DNA of 45,837 nucleotides, from positions 1-45,837 of the forward strand of contig CAKUKM010000017.1 in assembly GCA_934663595.1 (NCBI GenBank). Reading direction: 5' to 3'. The stretch is from an uncultured Clostridia bacterium. Its GTDB lineage: Bacteria; Bacillota; Clostridia; Christensenellales; Aristaeellaceae. Made by a program: the position numbers and the translations under genes. The notes below the pieces were generated by a model that worked only from the letters and a program-made list of their open reading frames with translations, ran no database searches and was not told the DNA's origin. Shown piece after piece: positions 14,472 to 22,932 of this stretch. Positions within the stretch are counted from its first letter, which is position 1, and every line of letters starts with the position of its first letter.

Positions 14472-16168
14472 AGCACAATCCGAAGATCGTAGCCTTTAAC
14501 GAGAGCTCCGCGTTCGCGTATCATCGGGCGATGAAGAACCGGCGCGAAAACAACATGCTGGACGCGCTGGAGCTGATGCGCGCCGCCGCAGAGCGCTCGC
14601 CGGAGAATCCGGAATATTCGCTGAAGCTGGCGAATCTGTATGCGGAAATCGGCTGCTTTCGCCAGTCCGCGCGCATTTTGCTGGACCGGATGGCCGCGGG
14701 CAACGCGCCCGGAGATTGCTCGTTTGCGCTGATTTTCGATCTGCTCGCGCTGAACGCCACGGACTCCGCGCGTGCGCTTTCCCGCTTTCTGCACGATGGA
14801 ATGAGCGACGGCGAATTCATTCAGGCGTTTCATCGCGTGATGCAGAGCGCGCCGCCGCGCATTTCCCCGCCGCGCTGCTCCAGCCGCCGCGAATACCGCG
14901 CGTTCTGCATTTCCGAGCGCGCCGCGAACGCGCTTCAGTCGGGCGAGATCGATCGCGCGCTGCGGCTGTTTGAATCCTGCGTCGCGCTCGCGCCGGGAAG
15001 GAGCGATCTTCGCGTGCAATACGCGGCCGCGCTGCACGCCGCGGGCGAAACCGAACGCGCGCGCGATGAAGCGGAAAGCGCGCTGAATTCCCCGAGAGCC
15101 GACGCGCACGCGCGCATTTCCGCGGCGCAGCTGATGACGATTCAGGGCGATCTCGATCGGGCGCGCGCCATTTTAAGGGGCGTAACGGCCGAGCATCCGG
15201 CGGGCGCGGAGCTGAAAATGCTGGTTTACGCGCTGTACGACGCGGGCCTGTATCCGGAATCGGCGAACTGCGCGCGGCTGGCGCTGCAGGAAACGCCCTA
15301 TGATCGCGAGCTGCTGCACGCACGCGCGGTCGCGCTGAGCCGATCCGGTGTTCCTGACAGCCGCGCGGCGAAATACTGGCTGCGCATATTGCGAATCGAT
15401 CCGGACGACGCGGTGGCGGAATACTATCGCGCGGTCGCGGAAAAGGGCTGTTTAAAGAAAATCGAGCCGGACTGCCTCTATCGCCTGCCGAAAACCGAAT
15501 GCGAGCGGCGGCTGAGCCTGATTCAGGCGTGCATGCGCGGCGGCGCGGACGCGATGGCGGAGGGCTTTGCATCCGATCCCGAATACCGCCGGGCGATTCT
15601 CTGGGCCGCGCAGACGAACGACGCGAATCTCCGCGCCGCGGCGCTGCTGACGCTGGCGGGGCTGGACAATCCGGAGGCGAAGAGCCTCGCGCGCACGATT
15701 CTGGTCTGCGAAGGGCTGCCCGTGCGGCTGAAGCTGGACGCGCTGACGCTGGCAAAGCTGCGGCAGGTGGATCTGGGCGGCGCGGCGGATCTGGTATTGC
15801 AGGATTGCGCGCGGGAGACGGACATTGAAGCGCTGCTGAAGCCGTTTACCGTGGGCGAACGCGCTCTGATTCGCCAGACGATTGAACAGCTGGATCGCGC
15901 GCGCACGGCCGCATCGCCGATGCTGCCGGCCTATATGTGGCTGGCGTATCGCCGCAATCCGGCCACGCGGAGCGATCTGGTTCCCTCGATGGAGGCGGCG
16001 ACCGGCGCGCTGACCTGCGCCTGTCTGTCGGCCTGCCGGCGAAAGCCGAATGTGCGCGCGATTCACCGGCGCTTCGGCGGCTCGCCGCGAAAGCTCGATT
16101 ACTACGTCCGGCGCTTCGGCCGGGCGCTGAATTCCCTCAAAGGAGAGACGAAGGATGAAGATCTATGA
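14468..16168 (+). CDS. Large TPR-repeat protein, function unknown
   Basis: This 566-residue cytoplasmic protein has no signal peptide or membrane helix. It is built of degenerate helix-turn-helix repeats of TPR character (for example MLDALELMRAAAERSPENPEY near 30-50 and IDRALRLFESCVALAPG near 160-176). The central part is Ala- and Arg-rich and helical throughout. The last 40 residues are strongly basic (AIHRRFGGSPRKLDYYVRRF), suggesting nucleic-acid or ribosome contact. It overlaps hslO by 4 bp and the next gene by 14 bp, so the three proteins should be made together. I do not recognise a specific family. Confidence 0.85.
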   Translation: MKHNPKIVAFNESSAFAYHRAMKNRRENNMLDALELMRAAAERSPENPEYSLKLANLYAEIGCFRQSARILLDRMAAGNAPGDCSFALIFDLLALNATDSARALSRFLHDGMSDGEFIQAFHRVMQSAPPRISPPRCSSRREYRAFCISERAANALQSGEIDRALRLFESCVALAPGRSDLRVQYAAALHAAGETERARDEAESALNSPRADAHARISAAQLMTIQGDLDRARAILRGVTAEHPAGAELKMLVYALYDAGLYPESANCARLALQETPYDRELLHARAVALSRSGVPDSRAAKYWLRILRIDPDDAVAEYYRAVAEKGCLKKIEPDCLYRLPKTECERRLSLIQACMRGGADAMAEGFASDPEYRRAILWAAQTNDANLRAAALLTLAGLDNPEAKSLARTILVCEGLPVRLKLDALTLAKLRQVDLGGAADLVLQDCARETDIEALLKPFTVGERALIRQTIEQLDRARTAASPMLPAYMWLAYRRNPATRSDLVPSMEAATGALTCACLSACRRKPNVRAIHRRFGGSPRKLDYYVRRFGRALNSLKGETKDEDL

Positions 16169-16976
16169 TTTTGACTCGAAATTCTATGATTACGCGCGCA
16201 CCTGGCTTGCGCTGCACCCGGGAATCAAGGAAGATAAGGTCGAAGAGCATTACAACGAAATGATGGAGGGCTGGCTGAACGCGCCGGCGACATGGCTGGA
16301 CGGCGCGAAGCCGATCGAGTATTTCGACCGCTATACCGAATCCAGGGATTTGATGAAGCTGATGGAGGAATACGTCAAGCGCTTCGAAAACCTGCCCGAG
16401 CCGCTCTATCGCCGCATCGTAACGGTGGGCGAAGCGTGCATTGAGGATCTGGTTCGCATTGCCGGCGATTCGGATAAGTCCGAGGCGCTGCGCGCGAGCG
16501 CGATGGCGCTGCTGCGCGATATCGGCACCGAAGCGCCGATGGAGACGTACGTCGACCTCGTTTCCTCCGCGAAGGAGGAAGACGAGCTGGCGGAGCTGGC
16601 GGCGGAATCGCTGTGCGATTTTACCGACGAAACCATGCCCGCCGAGCTGCTGAAGCGCTACGACCGCGCGCCGGAATACGCGCAATCGCTGATTCTAGAC
16701 ATTCTGGCCAACTTCCCCCTCCAGGAGGGCGTTTACGAGCTGCTGGAGGATAAGCTGCGCTACCATCCCGAGCAGCGCGCCTATTACGCCTCGCTGATTG
16801 CCAAATTCGGCGATCCGCGCGCGCTGGAGCTGCTCAAGGAGCTGATCGATCTGCCCGACGTGGGCTATGTGGATTATATCGAGCTTCGCAATGCGATCGA
16901 AACCCTCGGCGGCGATCCCGGCGAGGAGCGCACGTTCTACGGCGATCCCGATTACGAGGCCATGCGCAACATCTGA
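16155..16976 (+). CDS. HEAT-like helical repeat protein
   Basis: This 273-residue acidic, all-helical protein has HEAT/Armadillo-like paired helices from about 80 onward (LVRIAGDSDKSEALRASAMALLRDIG and later YYASLIAKFGDPRALELLKELI). There is no signal or membrane segment and no catalytic motif. AAAGGAG lies 9 nt before ATG 16155, within the end of the TPR gene. Its position between a TPR protein and a zinc-ribbon TPR protein suggests a scaffold or adaptor role; this is inference. Confidence 0.82.
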   Translation: MKIYDFDSKFYDYARTWLALHPGIKEDKVEEHYNEMMEGWLNAPATWLDGAKPIEYFDRYTESRDLMKLMEEYVKRFENLPEPLYRRIVTVGEACIEDLVRIAGDSDKSEALRASAMALLRDIGTEAPMETYVDLVSSAKEEDELAELAAESLCDFTDETMPAELLKRYDRAPEYAQSLILDILANFPLQEGVYELLEDKLRYHPEQRAYYASLIAKFGDPRALELLKELIDLPDVGYVDYIELRNAIETLGGDPGEERTFYGDPDYEAMRNI

Positions 16977-17002
16977 TTTTCCCGACCGGAAGGAGGCGGG
17001 TT

Positions 17003-17926
17003 ATGTTCTGTTCTCAATGCGGAAAAAAAGTGAATGACACGATGCTGTTCTGCCCGTTCTGCGGCGCGGCGCTGGTGCTGCCCGAGCAGGATAACGCTCC
17101 GAAAAACGACGCGCCGCCCGTTGCGCCGGCAGAGGAAGCGCCCGTCGAGGACGCGCCGTTTGAGCCGCTGGATCTGGACGCGTTTGCGGAACCGGTCGTT
17201 CATCGCGCGCGCCCGGAGGCCGAACGAAAGGCCGAGCCGGAGCCGCTGCTGCGCGAGCCCGTGCGCCTTTCCGGCAGCGTTCCGGATCTCACGAGCGGCC
17301 ACGCGCCGATTCGCCGCCCCGCAAAGGGCACGAAAAAGCGGCCGAGCACCTATGTTCCGCAGAAGGAATTCAATCCGGACGACATCTTCATGGATGGCGG
17401 CGAGGACGATTTCGATCTTCCGGACGAGCCGGAATCGTTTTCCTTCGAGGACGAGCCGGGCGACAGCTTCTTTGAGCGGCACATTCGCGGCATGGTCGGG
17501 CTGATGGCGTTTGCGATTCTGATGATCGTGCTGCTGCTGTGGGCGCTCTCCGCGGCGGGCCAGCGCACGCTGGCGGGGCTCAATCTCGCCTGGCGCGCGG
17601 ACGCTTACGAGCAAATCGCCTACGAGGCGTATCAGAACCAGAATTACCCGCTGAGCGCGGAATACTATCTAAAGGCGCTCGCGCGCGAGCCGAATTCGTA
17701 CGACTACGCCTATTCCGCGGGCGTGATGTATCTGTGGAACAGCGACGCGACCAACGCGGCCGAAATGGCCAAGCGCGCAATCCAGATCGATCCGTCGCGC
17801 GCGGACGCGTACAAGCTGCTCGTCCAGATTTACCCGGACGTTTCCACCCGCCCGTGGGAGATTCAATCGCTCGTCGAGCAGGGCTATCAGAAAACCGGGC
17901 TCGACGAATTAAAGCCCAATTCCTGA
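17003..17926 (+). CDS. Zinc-ribbon membrane protein with C-terminal TPR repeats
   Basis: This 307-residue protein has an N-terminal zinc ribbon (C3-x2-C6 and C17-x2-C20) and an acidic, Pro-rich cytoplasmic linker (about 25-160). One transmembrane helix follows (about 164-186, MVGLMAFAILMIVLLLWAL), then a probably extracytoplasmic TPR domain (about 195-307) with SAEYYLKALAREPNSYDYAYSAGVMYL and AAEMAKRAIQIDPSRADAY. GGAGG lies 6-7 nt before the ATG. It is last in the methyltransferase-hslO-TPR-HEAT run and ends at a strong terminator. This architecture is seen in uncharacterised Clostridia proteins; function unknown. Confidence 0.87.
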   Translation: MFCSQCGKKVNDTMLFCPFCGAALVLPEQDNAPKNDAPPVAPAEEAPVEDAPFEPLDLDAFAEPVVHRARPEAERKAEPEPLLREPVRLSGSVPDLTSGHAPIRRPAKGTKKRPSTYVPQKEFNPDDIFMDGGEDDFDLPDEPESFSFEDEPGDSFFERHIRGMVGLMAFAILMIVLLLWALSAAGQRTLAGLNLAWRADAYEQIAYEAYQNQNYPLSAEYYLKALAREPNSYDYAYSAGVMYLWNSDATNAAEMAKRAIQIDPSRADAYKLLVQIYPDVSTRPWEIQSLVEQGYQKTGLDELKPNS

Positions 17927-17930
17927 ACAA

Positions 17931-17974
17931 AAAACGCTTTCAGCCGGTCGCTTACTCCGTCTGAAAGCGTTTTT
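17931..17974 (+). terminator. Terminator of the hslO operon
   Basis: A 13-bp stem (AAAACGCTTTCAG, 17931-17943, with 17961-17973) ends in a T-run. Confidence 0.92.
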
Positions 17975-17989
17975 CGCAATCGCATACAA

Positions 17990-18021
17990 GCAAAACAGGC
18001 ATGACCGAAATCATGCCTGTT
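17990..18021 (-). terminator. Terminator of the TIM-barrel isomerase gene
   Basis: AACAGGCATGA (17994-18004) pairs perfectly with TCATGCCTGTT (18011-18021). On the minus strand the stem is followed by TTGCTTG, directly after the stop at 18031. Confidence 0.8.
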
Positions 18022-18030
18022 CTAAATTTA

Positions 18031-18810
18031 TCAATCCATTCCCATCAGCGGCTTCAGGCGCTCCACCGCGCGCGGCGCGTCGAATGCGAAGTCCCGCGTT
18101 GCCGCCTCGATGCTCACGTCGCCGCGATAGCCCATTCGCTTCAGCACGTCAAACATCGATTCATAATCCACGCCGTCGCCGGGATACGGGTATTCCCGCC
18201 CGGAAAGATCGTTCAGCGCGCGGCTGATATGCACGTGCAAAAGCCTTTCGCCCGCGTTTTCGAGCGCCTCGAACGGTTCGCGCACCGTGAGCATATGGAA
18301 GCTGTCGCCGAGCGCGCCGAGCGCGGGCGAACCGACGCTCGCGGAAAGCAGAACGCCCTCGGAAACGTAATTCACAATATTGCATTCCTCGCGCCGCAGC
18401 GGCTCGATCGCAACCTTCAGCCCGTTTTGCTCCGCAATTTCGGCGGCGACGCGCAGAAACGCGAGAATCTGCCTCCATGCCGCGTCAAACGCAAAGCCGT
18501 TCGGCACCTCGCGCGCCGCGCCGCTTCCAAACACGGCGACCTGAACGCCCAGCGCATGCGCCCGGGAAAACGCGCGCGCCAGATATTCGCGCCACGCCGC
18601 CTCGCCGGCCTCCGGCCCGCAGACCTTCACGCTGCCCGGCACCATACAGTTGCCCTTGAGCACCGGAATCGGGAAATCGCGCGCCGCCAGCGCGGCAAAT
18701 TCCGCATCGCTCATCGCCGCCAGCGCGCTGATGCTGCATTCCAGATAGTCAAACCCCGCCTTCGCGGCCAAGTCGATATTCTCAAAGCCCGTACAAACGC
18801 CCAATCGCAT
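18031..18810 (-). CDS. Sugar phosphate isomerase/epimerase-type TIM-barrel protein
   Basis: This 259-residue cytoplasmic protein belongs to the xylose-isomerase-like/AP-endonuclease-2 TIM-barrel superfamily. The N-terminus (LGVCTGFENIDLAAKAGFDYLECSI), the metal-site region around KVAIEPLRREECN, the HVHISR strand and the closing GYRGDVSIEA strand fit that fold. Members isomerise or epimerise sugars or inositols; the substrate here is not apparent. ATG 18810 has GGAGG 8 nt upstream; the open frame further upstream crosses the promoter and is not coding. It is divergent from the alaX-like gene. Confidence 0.85.
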   Translation of the reverse strand: MRLGVCTGFENIDLAAKAGFDYLECSISALAAMSDAEFAALAARDFPIPVLKGNCMVPGSVKVCGPEAGEAAWREYLARAFSRAHALGVQVAVFGSGAAREVPNGFAFDAAWRQILAFLRVAAEIAEQNGLKVAIEPLRREECNIVNYVSEGVLLSASVGSPALGALGDSFHMLTVREPFEALENAGERLLHVHISRALNDLSGREYPYPGDGVDYESMFDVLKRMGYRGDVSIEAATRDFAFDAPRAVERLKPLMGMD

Positions 18811-18832
18811 GGATATCCCCTCCTCTGTGTTC

Positions 18833-18861
18833 AGGATAACACGGCTGAAATCCATTGTCAA
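18833..18861 (-). promoter_or_regulatory. Promoter of the TIM-barrel isomerase gene
   Basis: Minus strand: -35 TTGACA (18856-18861), 17-bp spacer, -10 TATCCT (18833-18838). Confidence 0.8.
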
Positions 18862-18875
18862 CCTGATTTTTTCGA

Positions 18876-18904
18876 TTGCGTTTTTTGCCGAAATGCGGTA
18901 TCCT
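18876..18904 (+). promoter_or_regulatory. Promoter of the alanyl-tRNA editing protein gene
   Basis: -35 TTGCGT (18876-18881), 17-bp spacer, -10 TATCCT (18899-18904). It starts 14 bp from the divergent -35. Confidence 0.65.
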
Positions 18905-18924
18905 ATTGGCGGAGTGTGATTCAA

Positions 18925-20115
18925 ATGACGCTGAGACTTTATTATGACGACGCTTATTTAACCGAATTTGACGCGCGGGTCGTTTCGTGCGCGCCCATGG
19001 GCGACGGCTTCGACGTGCGGCTCGACCGCAGCGCGTTTTACCCGACCTCGGGCGGCCAGCCGTTCGATACCGGCTCGATCGATTCCGCGCGCGTGCTGGA
19101 CGTGCAGGTCGTGGACGGCGACGTTCTGCATCTGACCGACCGGGCGCTTCCGGTCGGCGCGCAGGTACACGGCAAAATCGACTGGCCGCGCCGCTTCGAC
19201 CACATGCAGCAGCACGCGGCGGACCACATGATCGCCGGCACGATCTGGCGCATGCTCGGCGGCGTGACGATCGGACTGCATGAGAGCGACGAGGTTTCCA
19301 CGATCGATATCGCCATGCCGGGCGGCCGCACGCATCTGACCGCGGATGAAATTGCGCGCGTAGAGAGCCACGTAAACGATCAGATTCAGCGCGACGTGCC
19401 GATTCGCTGCTGGTTCCCGTCGCCGGATGAGCTGGAAACGCTGCCGCTGCGCAAAAAACCGACCGTGAGCGAGCACATCCGCGTGGTGGCGATCGGCGAT
19501 GAGGAAATGGTTGCCTGCGGCGGCACGCATCCGTCGACCGCCGGGCAGCTGGGGCTGGTCAAAATCGTGTCCGTCGCGCCCGCGCGCGGTAAATTGCGGC
19601 TGGGCTTCATCGCGGGCGGCCGCGCGCTGCGGGATTACGCGCTCTGCTATTCCTCGGCGCACGCGGCGGCGGAGCTGTTTTCCACGCGCGTGGAGAATCT
19701 TGAATCCAGCGTGCGCGCGCTTCAGGAGCGGCTGCACGAGGCGGAGGGCGCGCTCTCCGCGCTGCGCGAACAGGCTTTGACGCGCTCCTTGGAAGAGGAA
19801 CTGGCGGCCGCGCCCGTCCTCGGCGGCTGCCGGGTGATCGCGCGATTCGTGGACGCCGACGCGCAGACGATGCGCTCCTGCGCGTCGGCGCTGATTGAAA
19901 AGCCCGGCGTGATCGCGCTGCTCGGCGTTTTGAGCGGCGAACGGGCGACGTATGTATTCGCGCGGTCGAAGGACGTTTCCCGCGATATGGGCGCGCTGCT
20001 CAGGGCGGCGGCGGTTCCGCTCGGCGGCAAGGGCGGCGGCAAGCCGGATTTCGCGCAGGGCGGCGGCCCGGCGGAGGTGCTCGAATGCGCCAAAAAGCTG
20101 CTTATGGAAAAGTAA
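18925..20115 (+). CDS. Long alanyl-tRNA editing protein (AlaX-L type) with DHHA1 domain
   Basis: This 397-residue stand-alone editing protein should hydrolyse mischarged Ser- or Gly-tRNA(Ala). The N-terminal part resembles the AlaRS beta-barrel (YPTSGGQPFDTG, 39-50). The editing site carries the zinc ligands HMQQH (93-97) and CGGTH (198-202). A coiled-coil stretch follows (about 255-285, NLESSVRALQERLHEAEGAL), then a C-terminal DHHA1 domain with a Gly-rich GGKGGGKPDFAQGGG motif. No aminoacylation domain is present. GGAG lies 10 nt before ATG 18925. It has its own promoter and a terminator at 20122-20161. Confidence 0.93.
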   Translation: MTLRLYYDDAYLTEFDARVVSCAPMGDGFDVRLDRSAFYPTSGGQPFDTGSIDSARVLDVQVVDGDVLHLTDRALPVGAQVHGKIDWPRRFDHMQQHAADHMIAGTIWRMLGGVTIGLHESDEVSTIDIAMPGGRTHLTADEIARVESHVNDQIQRDVPIRCWFPSPDELETLPLRKKPTVSEHIRVVAIGDEEMVACGGTHPSTAGQLGLVKIVSVAPARGKLRLGFIAGGRALRDYALCYSSAHAAAELFSTRVENLESSVRALQERLHEAEGALSALREQALTRSLEEELAAAPVLGGCRVIARFVDADAQTMRSCASALIEKPGVIALLGVLSGERATYVFARSKDVSRDMGALLRAAAVPLGGKGGGKPDFAQGGGPAEVLECAKKLLMEK

Positions 20116-20121
20116 ATGCCC

Positions 20122-20161
20122 GTCGGGCGGCGGTTCTTTCGGGAATCGCCGCTCGACATTT
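20122..20161 (+). terminator. Terminator of the AlaX-like gene
   Basis: GTCGGGCGGCG (20122-20132) pairs with CGCCGCTCGAC (20147-20157), 11 bp with one G-U wobble, followed by ATTTTCC. Confidence 0.75.
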
Positions 20162-20180
20162 TCCATCGACACGCCGATTT

Positions 20181-20213
20181 TCCGCAACGATAACCTAGAG
20201 TTATCCTGCGGAT
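20181..20213. promoter_or_regulatory. Inverted repeat upstream of the ABC transporter promoter
   Basis: GATAAC (20189-20194) and GTTATC (20200-20205) flank CTAGA, with outer arms TCCGCA and TGCGGA making a symmetric site of about 32 bp. It lies 20-50 bp upstream of the -10 at 20238 and is a plausible operator. Confidence 0.4.
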
Positions 20214-20234
20214 ACATCCGAATACTTTGATTTG

Positions 20235-20243
20235 TGATACAAT
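20235..20243 (+). promoter_or_regulatory. Extended -10 promoter of the nucleoside-type ABC transporter operon
   Basis: TGA-TACAAT (20235-20243); no good -35 is visible at 16-18 bp. Confidence 0.55.
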
Positions 20244-20289
20244 AAATGTACGTATTTTAGAATTCGAAGGGGTACGGAGGGGATGCCTG

Positions 20290-21816
20290 GTGAACCACGA
20301 AAACGCCATTGAACTGAAAAACATCACCAAGCGGTTCGGCAAGGTGGTCGCGAACGACTCGATCAACCTGACCATCCGTTCGGGCGAAATTCTCGCCATT
20401 CTCGGCGAGAACGGCAGCGGCAAGACCACGCTGATGAACATGATCTCGGGCATCTATCACCCGGACGAGGGCCAGATCTTCGTTCACGGCGAAGAGGTGT
20501 CGATCCGTTCGCCGAAGGACGCGTTTCCGCTCGGCATCGGCATGATTCACCAGCATTTCAAGCTCGTGGACGTGCTCACGGCGGCGGAAAACATCGTGCT
20601 CGGCCTCCCCGGCCCGCAGAAGCTGGACATCGCGAAGGTCGCCACGCGCATCAATCGCCTGACCGACAAATACGGCTTCGAGCTCGACCCGTTCAAGAAG
20701 ATTTACGAAATGTCCGTATCGGAAAAGCAGACGGTCGAAATCGTGAAGATGCTGTATCGCGGCGCGAAGATCCTGATTCTGGACGAGCCGACCGCGGTTC
20801 TGACTCCGCAGGAAACCGATCGCCTGTTCGACGTGCTGCGCAACATGCGCACGGACGGCAATGCGATCGTCATCATTACGCACAAGCTCAACGAGGTATT
20901 GGAGCTGTCCGACCGCGTGGCCGTGCTGCGCAAGGGCAAATACATCGGCACGGTGGATACGAAGGACGCGACGGTGATGAGCCTGACCGAAATGATGGTC
21001 GGCAAGCGCGTGGAGCTGAATATCGACCGCACGGAGCCGGTCAATCTCGTCAGGCGCATGGTGGTCAGGGACGTCAGCTGCGTCAATCCCGAGGGCGTAA
21101 TTACGCTGAATCACGCGAGCTTTACCTTAAACGGCGGCGAGATTCTCGGCGTCGCGGGCGTGGCCGGCAGCGGCCAGCGCGAGCTGCTGGAGGCGATCGC
21201 GGGCCTTACGCCCGTGGAATCCGGCGAGATCGACTATTTCCCGCCCGAGCATGAGCCGCAGGATCTGACGAAGCTTTCGAGCGTGGAAATCAGCCGGCTG
21301 GGCGTAAAGCTCTCGTTCGTTCCGGAGGATCGCCTGGGCATGGGCCTGGTCGGGCCGATGGACATCGTGGACAACATGATGATCCGCAGCTACAAAAAAG
21401 GCGGCTTCTTCTGGGCGGATCGCCGCTCGCCGCGCACGCTGGCGGAGCACATCATCGACGAGCTGCAGGTGGTTACGCCGGGCGTGAGCACGCCGGTGGG
21501 CAAGCTGTCCGGCGGCAATGTTCAGAAGGTGCTGGTCGGGCGCGAAATCGCGTCGAACCCGGTGGTGCTGATGGTGGCGTATCCGGTGCGCGGGCTGGAC
21601 ATCAATTCCTCCTATACGATTTACAATCTCCTCAACGAGCAGAAAAAGCACGGCGTTGCGGTGCTCTGCGTGGGCGAGGATCTGGATGTGCTGATGGCGC
21701 TGTGCGACCGGATTCTGGTCATGTGCAACGGCCGAATCACGGGCGTCGTCGATGCGCGCACCGTCTCGAAGGAAGAGGTCGGCATGCTGATGATGCAGGA
21801 CGGAAGGGGGAAATAA
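20290..21816 (+). CDS. ABC transporter ATPase, double NBD, BMP/nucleoside (YufO) type
   Basis: This 508-residue protein with two nucleotide-binding domains should energise uptake through the two permeases encoded next. NBD1 has Walker A GENGSGKT (39-46), a family-typical degenerate signature (MSVSEKQ) and Walker B ILILDEPTAVLTPQE. NBD2 has the family's altered Walker A (AGVAGSGQRE) and LSGGNVQK. Its Walker B region reads VVLMVAYPVRGLD where relatives usually have AxPTRGLD, so Thr is Val. The GTG at 20290 is 6 nt after GGAGGGG (20277-20283) and gives the usual N-terminus. Likely substrate is nucleosides or related compounds (family knowledge). Confidence 0.92.
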   Translation: MNHENAIELKNITKRFGKVVANDSINLTIRSGEILAILGENGSGKTTLMNMISGIYHPDEGQIFVHGEEVSIRSPKDAFPLGIGMIHQHFKLVDVLTAAENIVLGLPGPQKLDIAKVATRINRLTDKYGFELDPFKKIYEMSVSEKQTVEIVKMLYRGAKILILDEPTAVLTPQETDRLFDVLRNMRTDGNAIVIITHKLNEVLELSDRVAVLRKGKYIGTVDTKDATVMSLTEMMVGKRVELNIDRTEPVNLVRRMVVRDVSCVNPEGVITLNHASFTLNGGEILGVAGVAGSGQRELLEAIAGLTPVESGEIDYFPPEHEPQDLTKLSSVEISRLGVKLSFVPEDRLGMGLVGPMDIVDNMMIRSYKKGGFFWADRRSPRTLAEHIIDELQVVTPGVSTPVGKLSGGNVQKVLVGREIASNPVVLMVAYPVRGLDINSSYTIYNLLNEQKKHGVAVLCVGEDLDVLMALCDRILVMCNGRITGVVDARTVSKEEVGMLMMQDGRGK

Positions 21817-21819
21817 ACC

Positions 21820-22932
21820 ATGTCGAATCAACATCGCGGCGTTCGCGAGCCGCTGTTCGTCATTTCCAAGCGCGATTCCTGCAGCCTCGTCAAGGCGTGG
21901 CTGATTCGTCTGATCGCAATTGCGCTCGCGCTCATCGTCTGCGCGATCGTCATTTACGGGCTCACGGGCCTGAATCCGCTCGAGGTCTATTCGGGAATCA
22001 TCTCCGGCGCGGTGGGCAAGAGCCGCCGCCTGTGGGTCACGATCCGCGATTCCCTGGTGCTTTTGTGTATCGCCGTTGCAATTACGCCGGCGTTTAAGAT
22101 GCATTTCTGGAATATCGGCGCGGAGGGACAAACGCTCATCGGCGGTCTGGCCACGGCGGCGATCATGATCGGTCTGGGCGACAAGCTGCCCTCGGCCGCG
22201 CTGTTTCCGGCGATGATCGCCTCGGCGATGCTCGCGGGCATGATCTGGGGCGTGATTCCGGCGCTGTTCAAGGCGAAATGGAACACGAACGAGACGCTGT
22301 TTACGCTGATGATGAACTACATCGCGACGCAGCTGGTGGCGTTCTGCATCGTATTCTGGGAAAACCCCACGGGCTCCAACTCGGTGGGCATCATCAATTC
22401 GGCGACGCAGGCCGGTTGGCTGGGCGAGCTGTTCGGCCAGAAGTACGGCTGGAATCTGGTGATCGTGCTGGTGCTGACGATCTTCATGTACATCTACCTG
22501 CGCTATTCCAAGCAGGGCTATGAAATCGCCTATGTCGGCCAGAGCGTTCGAACCGCGCGCTATGCCGGCATCAACGTCCCCACTGTCATCATCCGCACGA
22601 TGGCGATTTCCGGCGCGATCTGCGGCCTGGCGGGCTTCATCCTCGTCAGCGGCGCGGGCCACACGATTTCCACCGGCATTGCCGGCGGGCGCGGCTTTAC
22701 GGCGATCGTCGTCGCATGGCTGTCGAAGCTGAATACGATTACGATGGTGTTCGTCTCCTTCCTGCTGACGTTTATGGAAAAGGGCGCGATTCAGATCGCC
22801 TCGCAGTTCAATCTGAGCGAAAACGCGTCCGAAATCATCACGGGCATCATCCTGTTCTTCGTGCTCGGCTGCGAATTCTTCATCAGCTACAAGGTCAGCT
22901 TCCGTCACGGCAAAAGGAGGATCGACGCATGA
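21820..22932 (+). CDS. ABC transporter permease, BMP/nucleoside type (YufP-like)
   Basis: This 370-residue inner-membrane permease has about 8-9 hydrophobic helices and the conserved family stretch MHFWNIGAEGQTLIGGL (about residues 90-107). A cytoplasmic ARYAGI loop (about 248-253) and GRGFTAIVVAWL (about 290-301) are typical of BmpA-system permeases. It follows the ATPase by 3 bp (GGAAGGGGG is the ribosome site, inside the upstream gene) and overlaps the next permease by 4 bp (ATGA at 22929-22932). Confidence 0.92.
   Translation: MSNQHRGVREPLFVISKRDSCSLVKAWLIRLIAIALALIVCAIVIYGLTGLNPLEVYSGIISGAVGKSRRLWVTIRDSLVLLCIAVAITPAFKMHFWNIGAEGQTLIGGLATAAIMIGLGDKLPSAALFPAMIASAMLAGMIWGVIPALFKAKWNTNETLFTLMMNYIATQLVAFCIVFWENPTGSNSVGIINSATQAGWLGELFGQKYGWNLVIVLVLTIFMYIYLRYSKQGYEIAYVGQSVRTARYAGINVPTVIIRTMAISGAICGLAGFILVSGAGHTISTGIAGGRGFTAIVVAWLSKLNTITMVFVSFLLTFMEKGAIQIASQFNLSENASEIITGIILFFVLGCEFFISYKVSFRHGKRRIDA

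Noticed and set aside
18001..18924. Plus-strand upstream extension of the AlaX-like frame to 18001
   Set aside because: It crosses the antisense isomerase gene and two promoters; ATG 18925 with GGAG gives the family's normal N-terminus.
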